A DNA stretch of 64,000 nucleotides from Saccharopolyspora thermophila (GCF_014646075.1 NZ_BMMT01000016.1:62001-126000); one strand, 5' to 3'. Shown: positions 37,871-46,399, counted from the stretch's first letter. Program-made: numbers and translations. The notes: a model not told the origin generated them from the sequence alone.

Positions 37871-37885
37871 TTGGGCCGTACAAAC
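37871..37885 (-). repeat. TTTGTACGGCC repeat, copy 1
   Basis: On the minus strand GTTTGTACGGCCCAA, 26 bases upstream of the dehydratase start codon. Copy 2 is at 38015-38030. Spacing and sequence fit an operator pair. Confidence 0.45.
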
Positions 37886-38014
37886 TGCGAGCAAGTCTGT
37901 TCCCGGGCTGCGCGAACGTCAACGCCGCGTGGTTACTTCGGCGATGATTGTCGGCAATGGTGGTCGATTCGGTGCTTCCGTGGGAGCCGGGATGGGGTCT
38001 TGACCCGGTGTCGA

Positions 38015-38030
38015 ATTTGGCCGTACAAAT
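38015..38030 (-). repeat. TTTGTACGGCC repeat, copy 2
   Basis: On the minus strand ATTTGTACGGCCAAAT, an inverted repeat with ATTTG/CAAAT arms. It shares TTTGTACGGCC-AA with copy 1. It may bind a TetR- or GntR-type regulator. Confidence 0.45.
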
Positions 38031-38036
38031 GAGCGG

Positions 38037-38120
38037 GTGAATCTCCGGTCGATCGCCCAGGAGCGGGAGAGCTTCGGCAAGCCGATCTGGCAGCACCAGT
38101 CGGTGGGCAGCGCAACGTGA
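38037..38120 (+). pseudogene. Relic of an acyl-CoA dehydrogenase gene
   Basis: 28 codons reading IAQERESFGKPIWQHQSVGS, which matches the conserved Q-E-R-x-x-F-G-K-P-I-x-x-H-Q helix of acyl-CoA dehydrogenases, then a stop. No other part of the gene is seen on either side. It is probably the scar of a deleted gene that belonged to the neighbouring catabolic cluster. Confidence 0.6.
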
Positions 38121-38203
38121 TCGCCGCGCAACTCGTCTAGCGCGGGGGCCTCGACGCGTGAGCACCGGGGTCAGGGGCACCCCGCACCCAGTATCTTGGT
38201 CGC

Positions 38204-38218
38204 GGGTGCCCCGCACCC
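38204..38218. promoter_or_regulatory. Perfect palindrome upstream of gntR
   Basis: GGGTGC-CCC-GCACCC, 23 bases before the GTG at 38241. A partial copy, GGCACCCCGCACCC, lies about 25 bases further upstream. Likely site for autoregulation. Confidence 0.5.
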
Positions 38219-38240
38219 GAAGTTCCTACGAGGTGGTGAC

Positions 38241-38987
38241 GTGACGCGGACCAGCGGGCGGGAGAGCGCTTACCTGCGCCTGGCGCGCGAACTGCGTTCG
38301 GCGATCCTGCAGCACGACTACCCCGAGGGCACCCGGCTGCCCACCGAGGCCGAGCTCGCCGAAACCTACCGCGTCAGCCGCCAGACCGTGCGCCGTGCCT
38401 TCCAGGACCTCGTCGCCGAGGGCATGGTGTACCGCATCCCGGGCCGCGGTACCTTCGCCGCCCCGCGCGAGGAGCAGTACCTGCGCCAGTTCGGTTCCAT
38501 CGACGATCTCATGGGGCTGTCGATCGACACCACGCTGCAACTGGTCACCCCGCTGCGCCGGCAGGTTGACCTGGACGCGGCGGGCCGCCTGCGGCTGGCC
38601 TCGGACCGGGTGCACATGCTGGAGTTCCTGCGCCTGCACGACGATGTGCCGTTCTGTCTGACCACTGTGTACCTGCCGCCCGCGGTGGGCCGCCTGGTCG
38701 AGTCGGTGCCCGAGCTGACCGAGGTGGGCGCGCGCAGCCGGGTGACCATCATCGGGCTGCTCGACGACCGGCTCGGCGACCCGATCGCCGGGGCCGAGCA
38801 AAGCATCACCGTGGGCCTGGCCACGCCCCAGATCGCCGGGCACCTGGGCTGCGAACCGCAGCGCCCACTACTGCGCATCGACCGCATGTACCAGTCGACC
38901 ACCGGTCAGCCGGTGGAGCTCGCGGTGAGCCACTTCCTGCCGGAGCACTACTCGTACCGGGTCCGCCTGCGCCGCAACGTCCGCTGA
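38241..38987 (+). CDS. GntR-family transcriptional regulator, HutC/FarR subfamily
   Basis: 248 residues. N-terminal winged helix (about 10-80): LRSAILQHDYPEGTRLPTEA then YRVSRQTVRRAFQDLVAEG and VYRIPGRGTFA. The C-terminal UTRA ligand domain (about 95-240) includes RLHDDVPFCLTTVYLPP and the final ELAVSHFLPEHYSYRVRL. HutC-type regulators sense small organic molecules. GTG at 38241 follows GAGGTGG; the frame extends 15 codons upstream through the palindrome, so this start is preferred. Confidence 0.92.
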   Translation: MTRTSGRESAYLRLARELRSAILQHDYPEGTRLPTEAELAETYRVSRQTVRRAFQDLVAEGMVYRIPGRGTFAAPREEQYLRQFGSIDDLMGLSIDTTLQLVTPLRRQVDLDAAGRLRLASDRVHMLEFLRLHDDVPFCLTTVYLPPAVGRLVESVPELTEVGARSRVTIIGLLDDRLGDPIAGAEQSITVGLATPQIAGHLGCEPQRPLLRIDRMYQSTTGQPVELAVSHFLPEHYSYRVRLRRNVR

Positions 38988-39076
38988 CCGTCCGCGACGG
39001 CGGAAAGCGCGGCCTTCACCCACGGCTTCCAACGGCATCCCGCGATATGGCACGAGTGAAGGGCGCGCCCGACAAA

Positions 39077-39096
39077 CCCGGCCCTGAACGGCCGGG
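39077..39096. terminator. Bidirectional terminator between gntR and the CoA-transferase operon
   Basis: CCCGGCC and GGCCGGG with a 6-base loop, preceded by AAA and followed by CTT. It lies between the convergent stops at 38987 and 39147. Confidence 0.6.
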
Positions 39097-39146
39097 CTTG
39101 CGCGCTACGTTCCTCGGGTCAACGGTGACCTTCACCCGTCGCCCGG

Positions 39147-39923
39147 TCAGCGGAGATAGACGCGGTCGGGGTCCACTTCGTCGCGCAACAGGCGCAGTTC
39201 CTCCGCAGTGGGGGGTTCCACCGTTGTCAGCTCGTCGGCCACGTCCAGGTCCCAGCCCGTCGCCTCGCGGACCTTCTCGACCGTCACGCCGGGGTGGGTC
39301 GCCACCAGGCGCAGCGGCTCGCCGATCCCGGCGCGGGCCAGGATGCCCAAATCCGTGATCACCCGCGTCACGCCCGCGCCGAGCGGGCGGATGCCGTCGC
39401 CCAGCGCCCGCTCCGGGCCCGGCGAGGTACAAAAGTCCAGTTCCGCCACGAACGAGCGCGGGTCGTGGCGGCGCATCACCACGAACACCTCGCGGGAGTT
39501 GGCCATCACCTCCATGGCTCCGCCCGAGCCCGGCAGCCGCACCTTCGGCGCGTGCCAGTCGCCGATCACCGACGAGTTCAGGTTGCCCCACCGGTCGATC
39601 TGCGCCGCGCCGAGGAGACCGACGTCGATCCGGCCGCCCTGCAGCACGTAGCCGAACAGTGCCGTCATCGGCAGCACCGCCTCCGAGTCGGTGATCAGCA
39701 CCGCGTCGGCGATCGTCTCCGGCAGCCGCGACGGGTGCGCCCCGCACACCCCCGACTCGTAGACGATCTCGATGCCAGGCGCCGTGGTGCGCTGCGCCAG
39801 CGCCACCGCCAGCGTCGGCAGGCCGATCCCGGCGAACACGGTGCTGCGGTCCGCCAGTTCGCGCGCGGCGACCACGGCGAGTAGCTCCGAGGAAGTAGTG
39901 ACCACAGTGGACTCCCGGTTCAT
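39147..39923 (-). CDS. catJ: CoA-transferase beta subunit (CatJ / 3-oxoadipate CoA-transferase type)
   Basis: 258 residues. Class I CoA-transferase beta subunit with the catalytic-site region IVYESGVCGAHPSRLP (the Glu that forms the CoA thioester is expected in the YESG motif). Other matches to CatJ: LQGGRIDVGLLGAAQIDRWG, SSVIGDWHAPKVRLPGSGGA, HPGVTVEKVREATGW. With CatI it would move CoA from succinyl-CoA to 3-oxoadipate in the beta-ketoadipate route, though related subunits act on other acids. ATG at 39923 overlaps the alpha stop as ATGA. Confidence 0.78.
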   Translation of the reverse strand: MNRESTVVTTSSELLAVVAARELADRSTVFAGIGLPTLAVALAQRTTAPGIEIVYESGVCGAHPSRLPETIADAVLITDSEAVLPMTALFGYVLQGGRIDVGLLGAAQIDRWGNLNSSVIGDWHAPKVRLPGSGGAMEVMANSREVFVVMRRHDPRSFVAELDFCTSPGPERALGDGIRPLGAGVTRVITDLGILARAGIGEPLRLVATHPGVTVEKVREATGWDLDVADELTTVEPPTAEELRLLRDEVDPDRVYLR

Positions 39924-40882
39924 CGCGACATCCCCTTTTCGGCCTGTCGCAGTCGGCGCCCGTAGTTGACCGGCCGGCTCCACGCCGCGCCGACGGCCAG
40001 CCCCGCCCAGTGCTGTTCACCGAGCTTGGCCAGGTACTCGGCGTGGTCCGCGGTGCCGCGTACCCACTCGTCCAGCCATCGCTGCAACCGCTCGGGGTCC
40101 TTGCTGATGTGCGACCAGCTGCGGTAGAAGTCGCCGTCGCGGTCGTAGTAGCCCTGCACGAACGCCGGATGCGCACCGCGCGGGCACTCCACCACGGCAT
40201 CCACCGCGTGCGCGGGAATGGCGGTGCGGTTGGGGTCGGAGCGGATCACCTCGTCGTCCACCACCTCCTCGACCACCACGATCGCCCGCCGGGCGGCGTA
40301 GACGGCCTCGGCCTGGATGCCGGTGAGCCCCCAGATCTGGGTGTTGCCGGCGCGGTCGGCGCGCTGCGCGTGCACGATCGTGACGTCGGGGTTGACCGGC
40401 GGCACCACGTACACCTGCTCGGGCTCGCCGCCCGGTCCCGGGTACGGCGAGGTGACCTTGCGGATGGCGGGGTTCACCGACGGCACGTCGCTGCCGCCGT
40501 AGGAGCGCAGCGGGTGGAACGGCAGCCGCTGAGCCCCCGCCAGGTACCGGCAGATCATCCCGTAGTGGCTGTACTCCTCGAACTCCAGCGGTTCGGGCTG
40601 GCCGGTCTCGATCCGGCGCCGCAGCTCGCCCAGCGACCCGGCGGTGGAGTTGCCGACGAACGACGACACCAGCTTGCGGACGCAGCCGCCGGCGATGAGC
40701 TGGTCGGTGACGATGTCGGCGGTCATCCGCACCAGGGTGAGGTCGCGGCGGCCCTGCCGGATGATCTCGTGCCCGGCGGCGGTGGGGATCAGGTGGGTGA
40801 AGCCCTCCAGCGCGACCGTGGCCCCGTCGGTGACGAACTCGGCGATCGCGTCCCGCATCGTCATGGTGCGGTCCGGGTGCAT
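39920..40882 (-). CDS. catI: CoA-transferase alpha subunit (CatI / 3-oxoadipate CoA-transferase type)
   Basis: 320 residues. N-terminal stretch TVALEGFTHLIPTAAGHEII and GRRDLTLVRMTADI match CatI of Pseudomonas closely. SVNPAIRKVTSPY and VNPDVTIVHAQRADRAGNTQ continue the match. It is longer than most IpdA-type subunits. ATG at 40882 follows GAGGAG; an in-frame ATG seven codons later is possible. It is divergent from the LysR gene across a short operator region. No other beta-ketoadipate genes are in the window, so the true substrate is open. Confidence 0.8.
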   Translation of the reverse strand: MHPDRTMTMRDAIAEFVTDGATVALEGFTHLIPTAAGHEIIRQGRRDLTLVRMTADIVTDQLIAGGCVRKLVSSFVGNSTAGSLGELRRRIETGQPEPLEFEEYSHYGMICRYLAGAQRLPFHPLRSYGGSDVPSVNPAIRKVTSPYPGPGGEPEQVYVVPPVNPDVTIVHAQRADRAGNTQIWGLTGIQAEAVYAARRAIVVVEEVVDDEVIRSDPNRTAIPAHAVDAVVECPRGAHPAFVQGYYDRDGDFYRSWSHISKDPERLQRWLDEWVRGTADHAEYLAKLGEQHWAGLAVGAAWSRPVNYGRRLRQAEKGMSR

Positions 40883-40931
40883 CGGCGGACTCCTCGATCT
40901 TCGGTTCTGGTCGCGCCCACCCTGCCAGCCG

Positions 40932-40952
40932 GTATTGATAGCTGTCCAATAC
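40932..40952. promoter_or_regulatory. LysR-type operator between catI and lysR
   Basis: GTATTG and CAATAC, perfect 6-base arms separated by 9 bases, a T-N11-A type element. It lies 50 to 60 bases from both divergent starts. The half-site GTATTGGAC recurs before the MHS permease gene. Confidence 0.65.
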
Positions 40953-41010
40953 TGAATTAGTGTCGGATCAAGAGCCAATTCTTATGGATTCCGCAGGCGG
41001 AGGAACACCC

Positions 41011-41907
41011 GTGGAGCTGCGCTATCTCACCGCGTTCGTCGCCGTCGCCGAGGAACTGCACTTCGGCCGCGCCGCCAAGCGGCTGCAGATGGCGCAGCCG
41101 CCGCTGAGCCAGCAGATCCGCCAGCTGGAAAAGGAGCTCGGCGTCCAGCTCTTCGAGCGCAACACCCGGTCGGTGCGGCTGACCAGCGCGGGCGAGTCGT
41201 TCCTGGAACCGGCCCGCGCGGTGCTCGACGACGTCGACACCGCAGTGCGCGCGGCCAAGGCCGCCGGACGCGGCGAGTACGGGCGGGTCACGGTCGGCTT
41301 CGCCGGGGCCTCCAGTCACGAGACGCTGCCGCTGCTGACCCGCGCGGTGCGCGCCGCGCATCCCGGGCTGGAGCTCGTGCTGCGCGGCCAGACCTACGCG
41401 GGCGTGGCGCTGGCCCGGGTCGCCGACGGTTCGCTCGACCTCGGTTTCGTGCGGCTGCCGGTGAACCAGCCCGGCGTGCAGACCCGGGTGATCGAGGTGG
41501 AGGAGCTGATCTGCGCGCTGCCCTCCGACCACCGGCTGGCCCGGCGCAGGACCATCCCGATCGAGGAGCTGGCCGAGGAGCCGTTCGTCAGCTTCCCCTC
41601 CAACGCCGGGTCGACGCTACGCGACGCCATGGTCAAGGCTTGCGTCGCCGGCGGGTTCAACCCGCGCGTGGTGCAGGAGGCCCCGGATTCCTACACGATC
41701 CTGGCGCTGGTGGCTGCCGGGGTCGGTGTGACGCTGACGTTGACCTCCTGCCAGCACATCCAGCAGACCGGGCTGGTGTACCGGCCGCTGGCTGGGCCGC
41801 CGATCCGGTTGCAGGCCGCGCTGGCGTGGCGCACCGACAACACCTCCGCCGCACTGCGCACCGTGCTGGCCGTCGCCGAGGATGCCCTTCCCACCCCGAA
41901 ACTGTGA
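41011..41907 (+). CDS. LysR-family transcriptional regulator
   Basis: 298 residues. N-terminal winged helix: VELRYLTAFVAVAEELHFGR, then AKRLQMAQPPLSQQIRQLEK and LFERNTRSVRLTSAG. The effector domain follows (about 90-295) with the usual two lobes. Relatives such as CatR and BenM activate aromatic-acid catabolism. GTG at 41011 is chosen because GGAGG lies 7 bases upstream; a GTG at 40960 would add 17 residues with no conservation. It is divergent from catI and probably controls catIJ and the permease gene downstream. Confidence 0.92.
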   Translation: MELRYLTAFVAVAEELHFGRAAKRLQMAQPPLSQQIRQLEKELGVQLFERNTRSVRLTSAGESFLEPARAVLDDVDTAVRAAKAAGRGEYGRVTVGFAGASSHETLPLLTRAVRAAHPGLELVLRGQTYAGVALARVADGSLDLGFVRLPVNQPGVQTRVIEVEELICALPSDHRLARRRTIPIEELAEEPFVSFPSNAGSTLRDAMVKACVAGGFNPRVVQEAPDSYTILALVAAGVGVTLTLTSCQHIQQTGLVYRPLAGPPIRLQAALAWRTDNTSAALRTVLAVAEDALPTPKL

Positions 41908-41961
41908 CCAGCGCGCACAGCCGGATTGATACGAATTCTGTCTTGCTGTTGCCGCGGTTCT

Positions 41962-41970
41962 GTATTGGAC
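41962..41970 (+). promoter_or_regulatory. GTATTGGAC half-site before the permease gene
   Basis: The same nine bases appear inverted (GTCCAATAC) inside the catI-lysR operator at 40944-40952. It lies 85 bases before the permease ATG. Confidence 0.45.
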
Positions 41971-42054
41971 ACGTCTAGGTGCGGGTGGCACCGTTACCGC
42001 CGTCACAACGGGCGCGGACCTCGTCCGCGGGGCACCAGGCTTCAGGGGAGACGC

Positions 42055-43395
42055 ATGGGTGCGGTCAACGCGCGCGAGCAGAGCCGGACGGCCAACCGCG
42101 CCGGGATCGGAGCCTTCATCGGCTCGACCATCGAGTGGTTCGACTTCTACATCTACGGCACGGCGTCGGCGCTGGTCTTCGACGAGGTCTTCTTTCCGGA
42201 GCTGGACGGCGCCGTCGGGACCCTCGTGGCGTTCGCGACCTTCTGGGTCGGCTTCCTCGCCCGCCCGCTCGGCGGCATCATCTTCGGGCACATCGGCGAC
42301 CGGTTGGGGCGCAAGAAGACCCTGGTGATCACGCTGCTGATGATGGGCGTGGCGACCACGCTCATCGGCCTGCTGCCCGGCTACGCCCAGATCGGCGTGT
42401 GGGCACCGGTCCTGCTGGTGCTGATCCGCATGGTGCAGGGCATCGGGCTCGGCGGCGAGTGGGGCGGCTCGGTGCTGATCGCCTCCGAACACGCCCCCAA
42501 GGGCAGGTCGGTGCTCTACGGCGCGTTCGCCCAGCAGGGCTCACCGGTCGGCAACACGCTGAGCACGGTCAGCTTCCTGGCCATCAGCCAGCTGCCTGAC
42601 GAGGCGTTTTTGGGTTGGGGCTGGCGAATCCCGTTCCTGGCCTCGGCCGCCTTGGTGCTGGTCGGATTGTTCATCCGGATGCGGGTCGCCGAATCGCCGG
42701 CGATGGCCGCCCTCATCGAGCGCAGGACTGTCGCCAAGCTACCGGTGTGGGAGGTCGTGCGGTCGCACCCCGCGCTGCTGGCGCTGGGCATCGGGGCCTG
42801 CACGATCGGCCTGTCGGCCACCTACTTCAAGTCGACGTTCGCGCTGTCGTGGGCCACCAGCCAGCTCGACTTCGACCGCAGCTCGTTCCTGACGATCATC
42901 CTGGTTGCCAACATCGCCCAGATCGTCGTGCAGCCCTTCGGGGCAGTCATCGCGACGACGATGCGCAGCTGGTCGCGCGCGGTGACCGTCATGCTGCTGC
43001 CCGAGGTGGTGCTGCTGCCGCTGATGTTCGTGCTGATCAGCACCCAGCACTACGGGCTGGCGATGTTCGGGGTGGCCATCGCCACCGTGCCGCACTGCCT
43101 GTACTACGCGGCGCTGGCGGGCATGCTGGCCAGTCGCTTCCCGGCGCACGTGCGCTACACCGGCATCTCGCTGTGCTACCAGCTGTGCGGGACGCTGCTG
43201 GGCGGCACGACGCCGATCGTGGGCCAGTTCCTGCTGAACCTGTCCGGCTCGATCACCGCGGTCATCGCCTACGCGGTGTTCCAGGTGCTGCTGACGCTGG
43301 GCTGCATGCTGTTGCTGCTGCGCCGGCCGAATCACGACGACCGCGCCCACGTCGGCCAGCCCTCGGCTCCACACGGCGAGGCCGTGTCCGCCTGA
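42055..43395 (+). CDS. MFS permease, metabolite:H+ symporter (MHS) family
   Basis: 446 residues, 12 membrane helices. Typical MHS start: GAFIGSTIEWFDFYIYGTAS. The loop 2-3 motif reads GHIGDRLGRKK, and GLGGEWGGSVLIASEHAP is the conserved helix 5 region. Relatives import shikimate, citrate, 2-oxoglutarate or aromatic acids with protons. The ATG at 42055 follows AGGGGAG. Position beside LysR and catIJ suggests uptake of the acid they degrade. Confidence 0.92.
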   Translation: MGAVNAREQSRTANRAGIGAFIGSTIEWFDFYIYGTASALVFDEVFFPELDGAVGTLVAFATFWVGFLARPLGGIIFGHIGDRLGRKKTLVITLLMMGVATTLIGLLPGYAQIGVWAPVLLVLIRMVQGIGLGGEWGGSVLIASEHAPKGRSVLYGAFAQQGSPVGNTLSTVSFLAISQLPDEAFLGWGWRIPFLASAALVLVGLFIRMRVAESPAMAALIERRTVAKLPVWEVVRSHPALLALGIGACTIGLSATYFKSTFALSWATSQLDFDRSSFLTIILVANIAQIVVQPFGAVIATTMRSWSRAVTVMLLPEVVLLPLMFVLISTQHYGLAMFGVAIATVPHCLYYAALAGMLASRFPAHVRYTGISLCYQLCGTLLGGTTPIVGQFLLNLSGSITAVIAYAVFQVLLTLGCMLLLLRRPNHDDRAHVGQPSAPHGEAVSA

Positions 43396-43483
43396 TCTCG
43401 TCCGGCGCGGCTGCGGGGCCGTTGTGTCCTAAGTGGACGGTACACCGGGTCCAGGGCCGAGCTGTGCACGGGGTGGACGACGG

Positions 43484-44416
43484 CTACCCGCGCGGCGCGG
43501 AGTGACCGGTGGTCCACGCCGCGAGGGTACGGCGGGACGCGAAGCGGCGGCGGCGACCGCTGATCGGATCGGTGAACTCCAGCGCCCGCGCCAGAAGCTG
43601 CAGCGGGTCGGAGAAGTTGTCGGCCGCCCGCTCGCGCACGGTGGGGTAGAGGTCGTCGCCGAGGATCGGGATGCCGAGGCCGTTGAGGTGCACGCGCAGC
43701 TGGTGGGTGCGTCCGGTGCGCGGCAGGAGCCGATAGCGGCCGAGCCCGCCGCGGTGCTCCAGCAGCTCGACGCGGGTCTCGCTGTTGGGTTCGCCCGGCA
43801 CCTCCTCGGCGGTGAGCACGCCGCGCCGCTTGACGATGCGGCTGCGTACCGTGCGCGGCAGTGTCAGCCCCGGGTCGTGGCGGGCGATCGCCTCGTACTC
43901 CTTGTGCACCAGACGATCGTGGAACAGCCGCTGGTAGGCGCCGCGGCGCTCCGGCCGGATCACGAACATCACCACCCCGGCGGTCAACCGGTCCAACCGG
44001 TGCGCGGGACTGAGGTCCGGGAGGTCAAGCTCGCGCCGCAGCCGCACCAGCGCGGTCTCGGCGACGTGCCGGCCGCGCGGCGTGGTGGCCAGGAAGTGCG
44101 GCTTGTCGACCACCAGCAGGTCGTCGTCGCGGTACAGCACCTCCACGTCGAAGGGCACCGGCACCTCGGCGGGCAGGTCGCGGTGGAACCAGAGGAACGC
44201 GCCCGGCGTGAAGGGCGCGTCGACGCCGAGCGGGCCGTCCGTCCCGACGATGCGGCCCTCGCGCAGCATGGCGTCGATGCGCTCCGGTGCGAGCTTCGGC
44301 AGCCGGTCCACCAGGTGGTCCCGCACGGTCGCCCAGGTGCCGTCGAGCGGCAGCCGCAGCCGGACCGCATCCAGGCCGTGCCGCTGCGGCAGGGGTGACT
44401 TCAGCTTCCGTCGCAT
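43484..44416 (-). CDS. RluA-family RNA pseudouridine synthase
   Basis: 310 residues. An S4-like N-terminal part (about 35-80) precedes the catalytic domain. The active-site motif is PAHRLDRLTAGVVMF, with the catalytic Asp in HRLD. LVVDKPHFLATTP and GRTHQLRVHLNGLGIPILGD are the other family motifs. Enzymes of this group modify uridines in 23S rRNA or tRNA; the target here is unknown. ATG at 44416. Confidence 0.93.
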   Translation of the reverse strand: MRRKLKSPLPQRHGLDAVRLRLPLDGTWATVRDHLVDRLPKLAPERIDAMLREGRIVGTDGPLGVDAPFTPGAFLWFHRDLPAEVPVPFDVEVLYRDDDLLVVDKPHFLATTPRGRHVAETALVRLRRELDLPDLSPAHRLDRLTAGVVMFVIRPERRGAYQRLFHDRLVHKEYEAIARHDPGLTLPRTVRSRIVKRRGVLTAEEVPGEPNSETRVELLEHRGGLGRYRLLPRTGRTHQLRVHLNGLGIPILGDDLYPTVRERAADNFSDPLQLLARALEFTDPISGRRRRFASRRTLAAWTTGHSAPRG

Positions 44417-44526
44417 CGCCGGACCAGCGTAACCAGCGGTCGCCGGGCCGCGATCGGGTCCGCCCCGGCTTCGCCGCGCGGCCGGTCCTTGGCATGATCG
44501 GGCCAGCACGAGCGGAGAGGACCCGG

Positions 44527-45705
44527 ATGCCCGAGATCACCGCTGATCGCCGCCCGGTGGCCGCGCGACTGGCCGTCGCCGCGTTGTTCCTTGTTAACGG
44601 GGCCAGTTTCGCCAGCGTGGTGCCCCGCTACCCGGAGCTGAAGGACTCCCTCGGGCTGTCCAACGCCGCGCTGGGCGCGGCGATCGCCGGGTTTCCGTTG
44701 GGAGGGCTGGTCGCCGGGCTGCTGGCCGGGGCGCTGGTGGCGCGGTGGGGATCGGCGCGGGTGGCGGTGTGGGGTTCGGTCCTGCTGGCCGCCGACCTGG
44801 TCGCGATCGGTTCCGCGGCGCGCTGGTGGCAGCTGGCCGGAGCGCTGTTCCTCGCCGGTGCGCTCGACTCGATCGTCGACGTGGCGATGAACGCGCACGG
44901 CCTGCGGGTGCAGCGCCGCTACGGGCGGTCGATCGTGAACTCCTTCCACGGCCTGTGGAGCGTGGGCGCGATCCTCGGCGGTCTGGGCGGCTCGCTGGCC
45001 GCCGGGATCTCCGCGCCGCTGCCGGTGCACCTGGCCGGGGCGGCCGTGGTGCTGGCGGCGGTGGCGATCACCTGCAGGTGGTTCCTGCTGCCGGGGACCG
45101 ACGACGCCGACCGGGCCGAGCACGCCCTGCGCACCCGGCCGCGCGCGGCGGTGCTGGTCGCGCTGCTGGCGCTGGGCGCGCTGTGCTCCGCGAGCGCGCT
45201 TGTCGAGGACACCGCCGCGTCGTGGGGCGCGATCTACCTGCGCGAGTCCCTGGGCGCGGCGCCGGCTGCCGCCGGGCTGGTGTTCGTCGCCCTGCAGGCC
45301 GCGCAGACGGTCGGCCGTCTCACCGGGGACCGGCTGGTGGACCGGTTCGGCAGGCGGACCGTGGCCCGCCTCGGCGGCCTGCTGGTGGTCGTCGCGGTCG
45401 GCGGGGCGCTGTGGTGGCCGTCCCTGCCCACCACTGTCATCGGCTTCGCGATCGCCGGGTGGGGCATTGCCACGGTCATCCCCGCGGGCTTCCACGCTGC
45501 CGACACCGTGCCCGGCCTGCCGCCCGGCGTCGGTATCGCGGTCGTCGGCTGGCTCTACCGGGTGGGCGTGCTGGCCGGTCCGCCGATCACCGGTCTGCTG
45601 GCCGACGCGGTCAGCCTGCGGGTCGGCCTGCTGGTGGTCCCGGCGGCGGGTCTGCTGATCATTCTGCTGGCGGCCCGCCTCCCGCAGCCTGCCAGATCTG
45701 CCTGA
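44527..45705 (+). CDS. MFS transporter (fucose-permease-like group)
   Basis: 392 residues, 12 membrane helices. Features of the FGHS/YbjJ-like group: FASVVPRYPELKDSLGLSNA at the start, NSFHGLWSVGAILGG in helix 5, and GDRLVDRFGRRTVARLG as the central loop motif. Members move sugars or small metabolites; direction and substrate unknown. The ATG at 44527 is preceded by GGAGAGGA. Confidence 0.88.
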   Translation: MPEITADRRPVAARLAVAALFLVNGASFASVVPRYPELKDSLGLSNAALGAAIAGFPLGGLVAGLLAGALVARWGSARVAVWGSVLLAADLVAIGSAARWWQLAGALFLAGALDSIVDVAMNAHGLRVQRRYGRSIVNSFHGLWSVGAILGGLGGSLAAGISAPLPVHLAGAAVVLAAVAITCRWFLLPGTDDADRAEHALRTRPRAAVLVALLALGALCSASALVEDTAASWGAIYLRESLGAAPAAAGLVFVALQAAQTVGRLTGDRLVDRFGRRTVARLGGLLVVVAVGGALWWPSLPTTVIGFAIAGWGIATVIPAGFHAADTVPGLPPGVGIAVVGWLYRVGVLAGPPITGLLADAVSLRVGLLVVPAAGLLIILLAARLPQPARSA

Positions 45706-45708
45706 AGT

Positions 45709-45755
45709 TGGGAGCCCGCCTGGCGGAAGGCTGGGAGCCCGCCCGGCGGGCCCCC
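45709..45755. terminator. Inverted and tandem repeats after the MFS gene
   Basis: TGGGAGCCCGCC occurs twice (45709-45720 and 45732-45743), and the second copy is followed by GGCGGGCCCC, a nearly perfect inverted repeat. Likely bidirectional terminator between convergent genes. Confidence 0.45.
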
Positions 45756-45826
45756 GACGCGGTGGTGCGCCTGGCCAAGGCGCGGCGGCACAGATCAGCG
45801 GCCAGCTGTGATGCCACACCCGCGGG

Positions 45827-45994
45827 TCAGCCGAGCAGCTTCGCCAGGAACCAGCCGACCCGGCTGACCTTGCGGACCCGCGGGTTCCCGGCCACGCCGT
45901 GGATCTCCCACTGCTGACCGCACACCTCGCACCGCCACAGGCCGATGCGGGTGGTGTCGGGTTCGCACGGATGGCCTCTGCGCCCTCGTCTCAT
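45827..45994 (-). CDS. Small zinc-ribbon-like protein
   Basis: 55 residues. One cysteine early (HPCEPD) and a CEVCGQQW knuckle make a possible zinc site with four or fewer ligands, and the C-terminus ends VSRVGWFLAKLLG. Start chosen at the ATG at 45994; the open frame runs further upstream. Convergent with the MFS gene. Function unknown. Confidence 0.5.
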   Translation of the reverse strand: MRRGRRGHPCEPDTTRIGLWRCEVCGQQWEIHGVAGNPRVRKVSRVGWFLAKLLG

Positions 45995-46163
45995 GCACCG
46001 ATGACACCACACCCGGTGATCGCATGGGACCGCGCGGCGACCGGTTTCACCGGAACGCCACCGGGTCCAGCCCGCTGACCTGGGATTTTCGGCCTTGGTT
46101 GTGGGGGCGGGCACACCCTACCGTGCTCAGTGGTGATTGCCACCGCGGGGAGAGGGGATCACG

Positions 46164-46334
46164 GTGACGCTGCGGGAACTGGTCGAGCAGATGGAGCAGC
46201 GCTGGGAGGAGCTGATGGCCCTCCGGGCGAGCCCGGACATGTACGGCAGCGAAAGCCTCGACGGCCAGCTCTCCGAGCTGGAGATGTGGTTGCTGCGGAT
46301 GCACCGGCTGGTGGCGGGGAGGCAGGCAGCATGA
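46164..46334 (+). CDS. Small acidic helical protein
   Basis: 56 residues, probably all alpha-helix, with LRELVEQMEQRWEELMALRA and SELEMWLLRMHRLVAG. GTG at 46164 is preceded by GAGAGGGG. A perfect 13-base hairpin follows 33 bases after the stop, which supports a real transcript. Unrecognised family. Confidence 0.6.
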   Translation: MTLRELVEQMEQRWEELMALRASPDMYGSESLDGQLSELEMWLLRMHRLVAGRQAA

Positions 46335-46366
46335 CGGGGAGAGCAGCGGGGGTCCGCATCAGTTGA

Positions 46367-46399
46367 CAGCGGCGCGCCGGAAGTATCGGCGCGCCGCTG
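46367..46399 (+). terminator. Strong terminator after the small helical ORF
   Basis: CAGCGGCGCGCCG and CGGCGCGCCGCTG, perfect 13-base arms with a 7-base loop. Confidence 0.8.

Larger units (their letters stand above)
37846..38240. other. Intergenic region with repeats, a gene relic and a palindrome
   Basis: 395 bases between the divergent dehydratase and GntR genes. It holds two copies of TTTGTACGGCC (minus strand), a relic of an acyl-CoA dehydrogenase, and the palindrome before gntR, each listed separately. Confidence 0.7.

Noticed and set aside
39147-40882. Assignment of the CoA-transferase pair to the steroid enzyme IpdAB
   Set aside because: N-terminal motifs (TVALEGFTHLIPTAAGHEI) fit CatI-type subunits better, and no cholesterol genes are nearby.
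45709-45743. Twelve-base tandem repeat as a possible mobile-element footprint
   Set aside because: It forms a hairpin between convergent genes and is better explained as a terminator.
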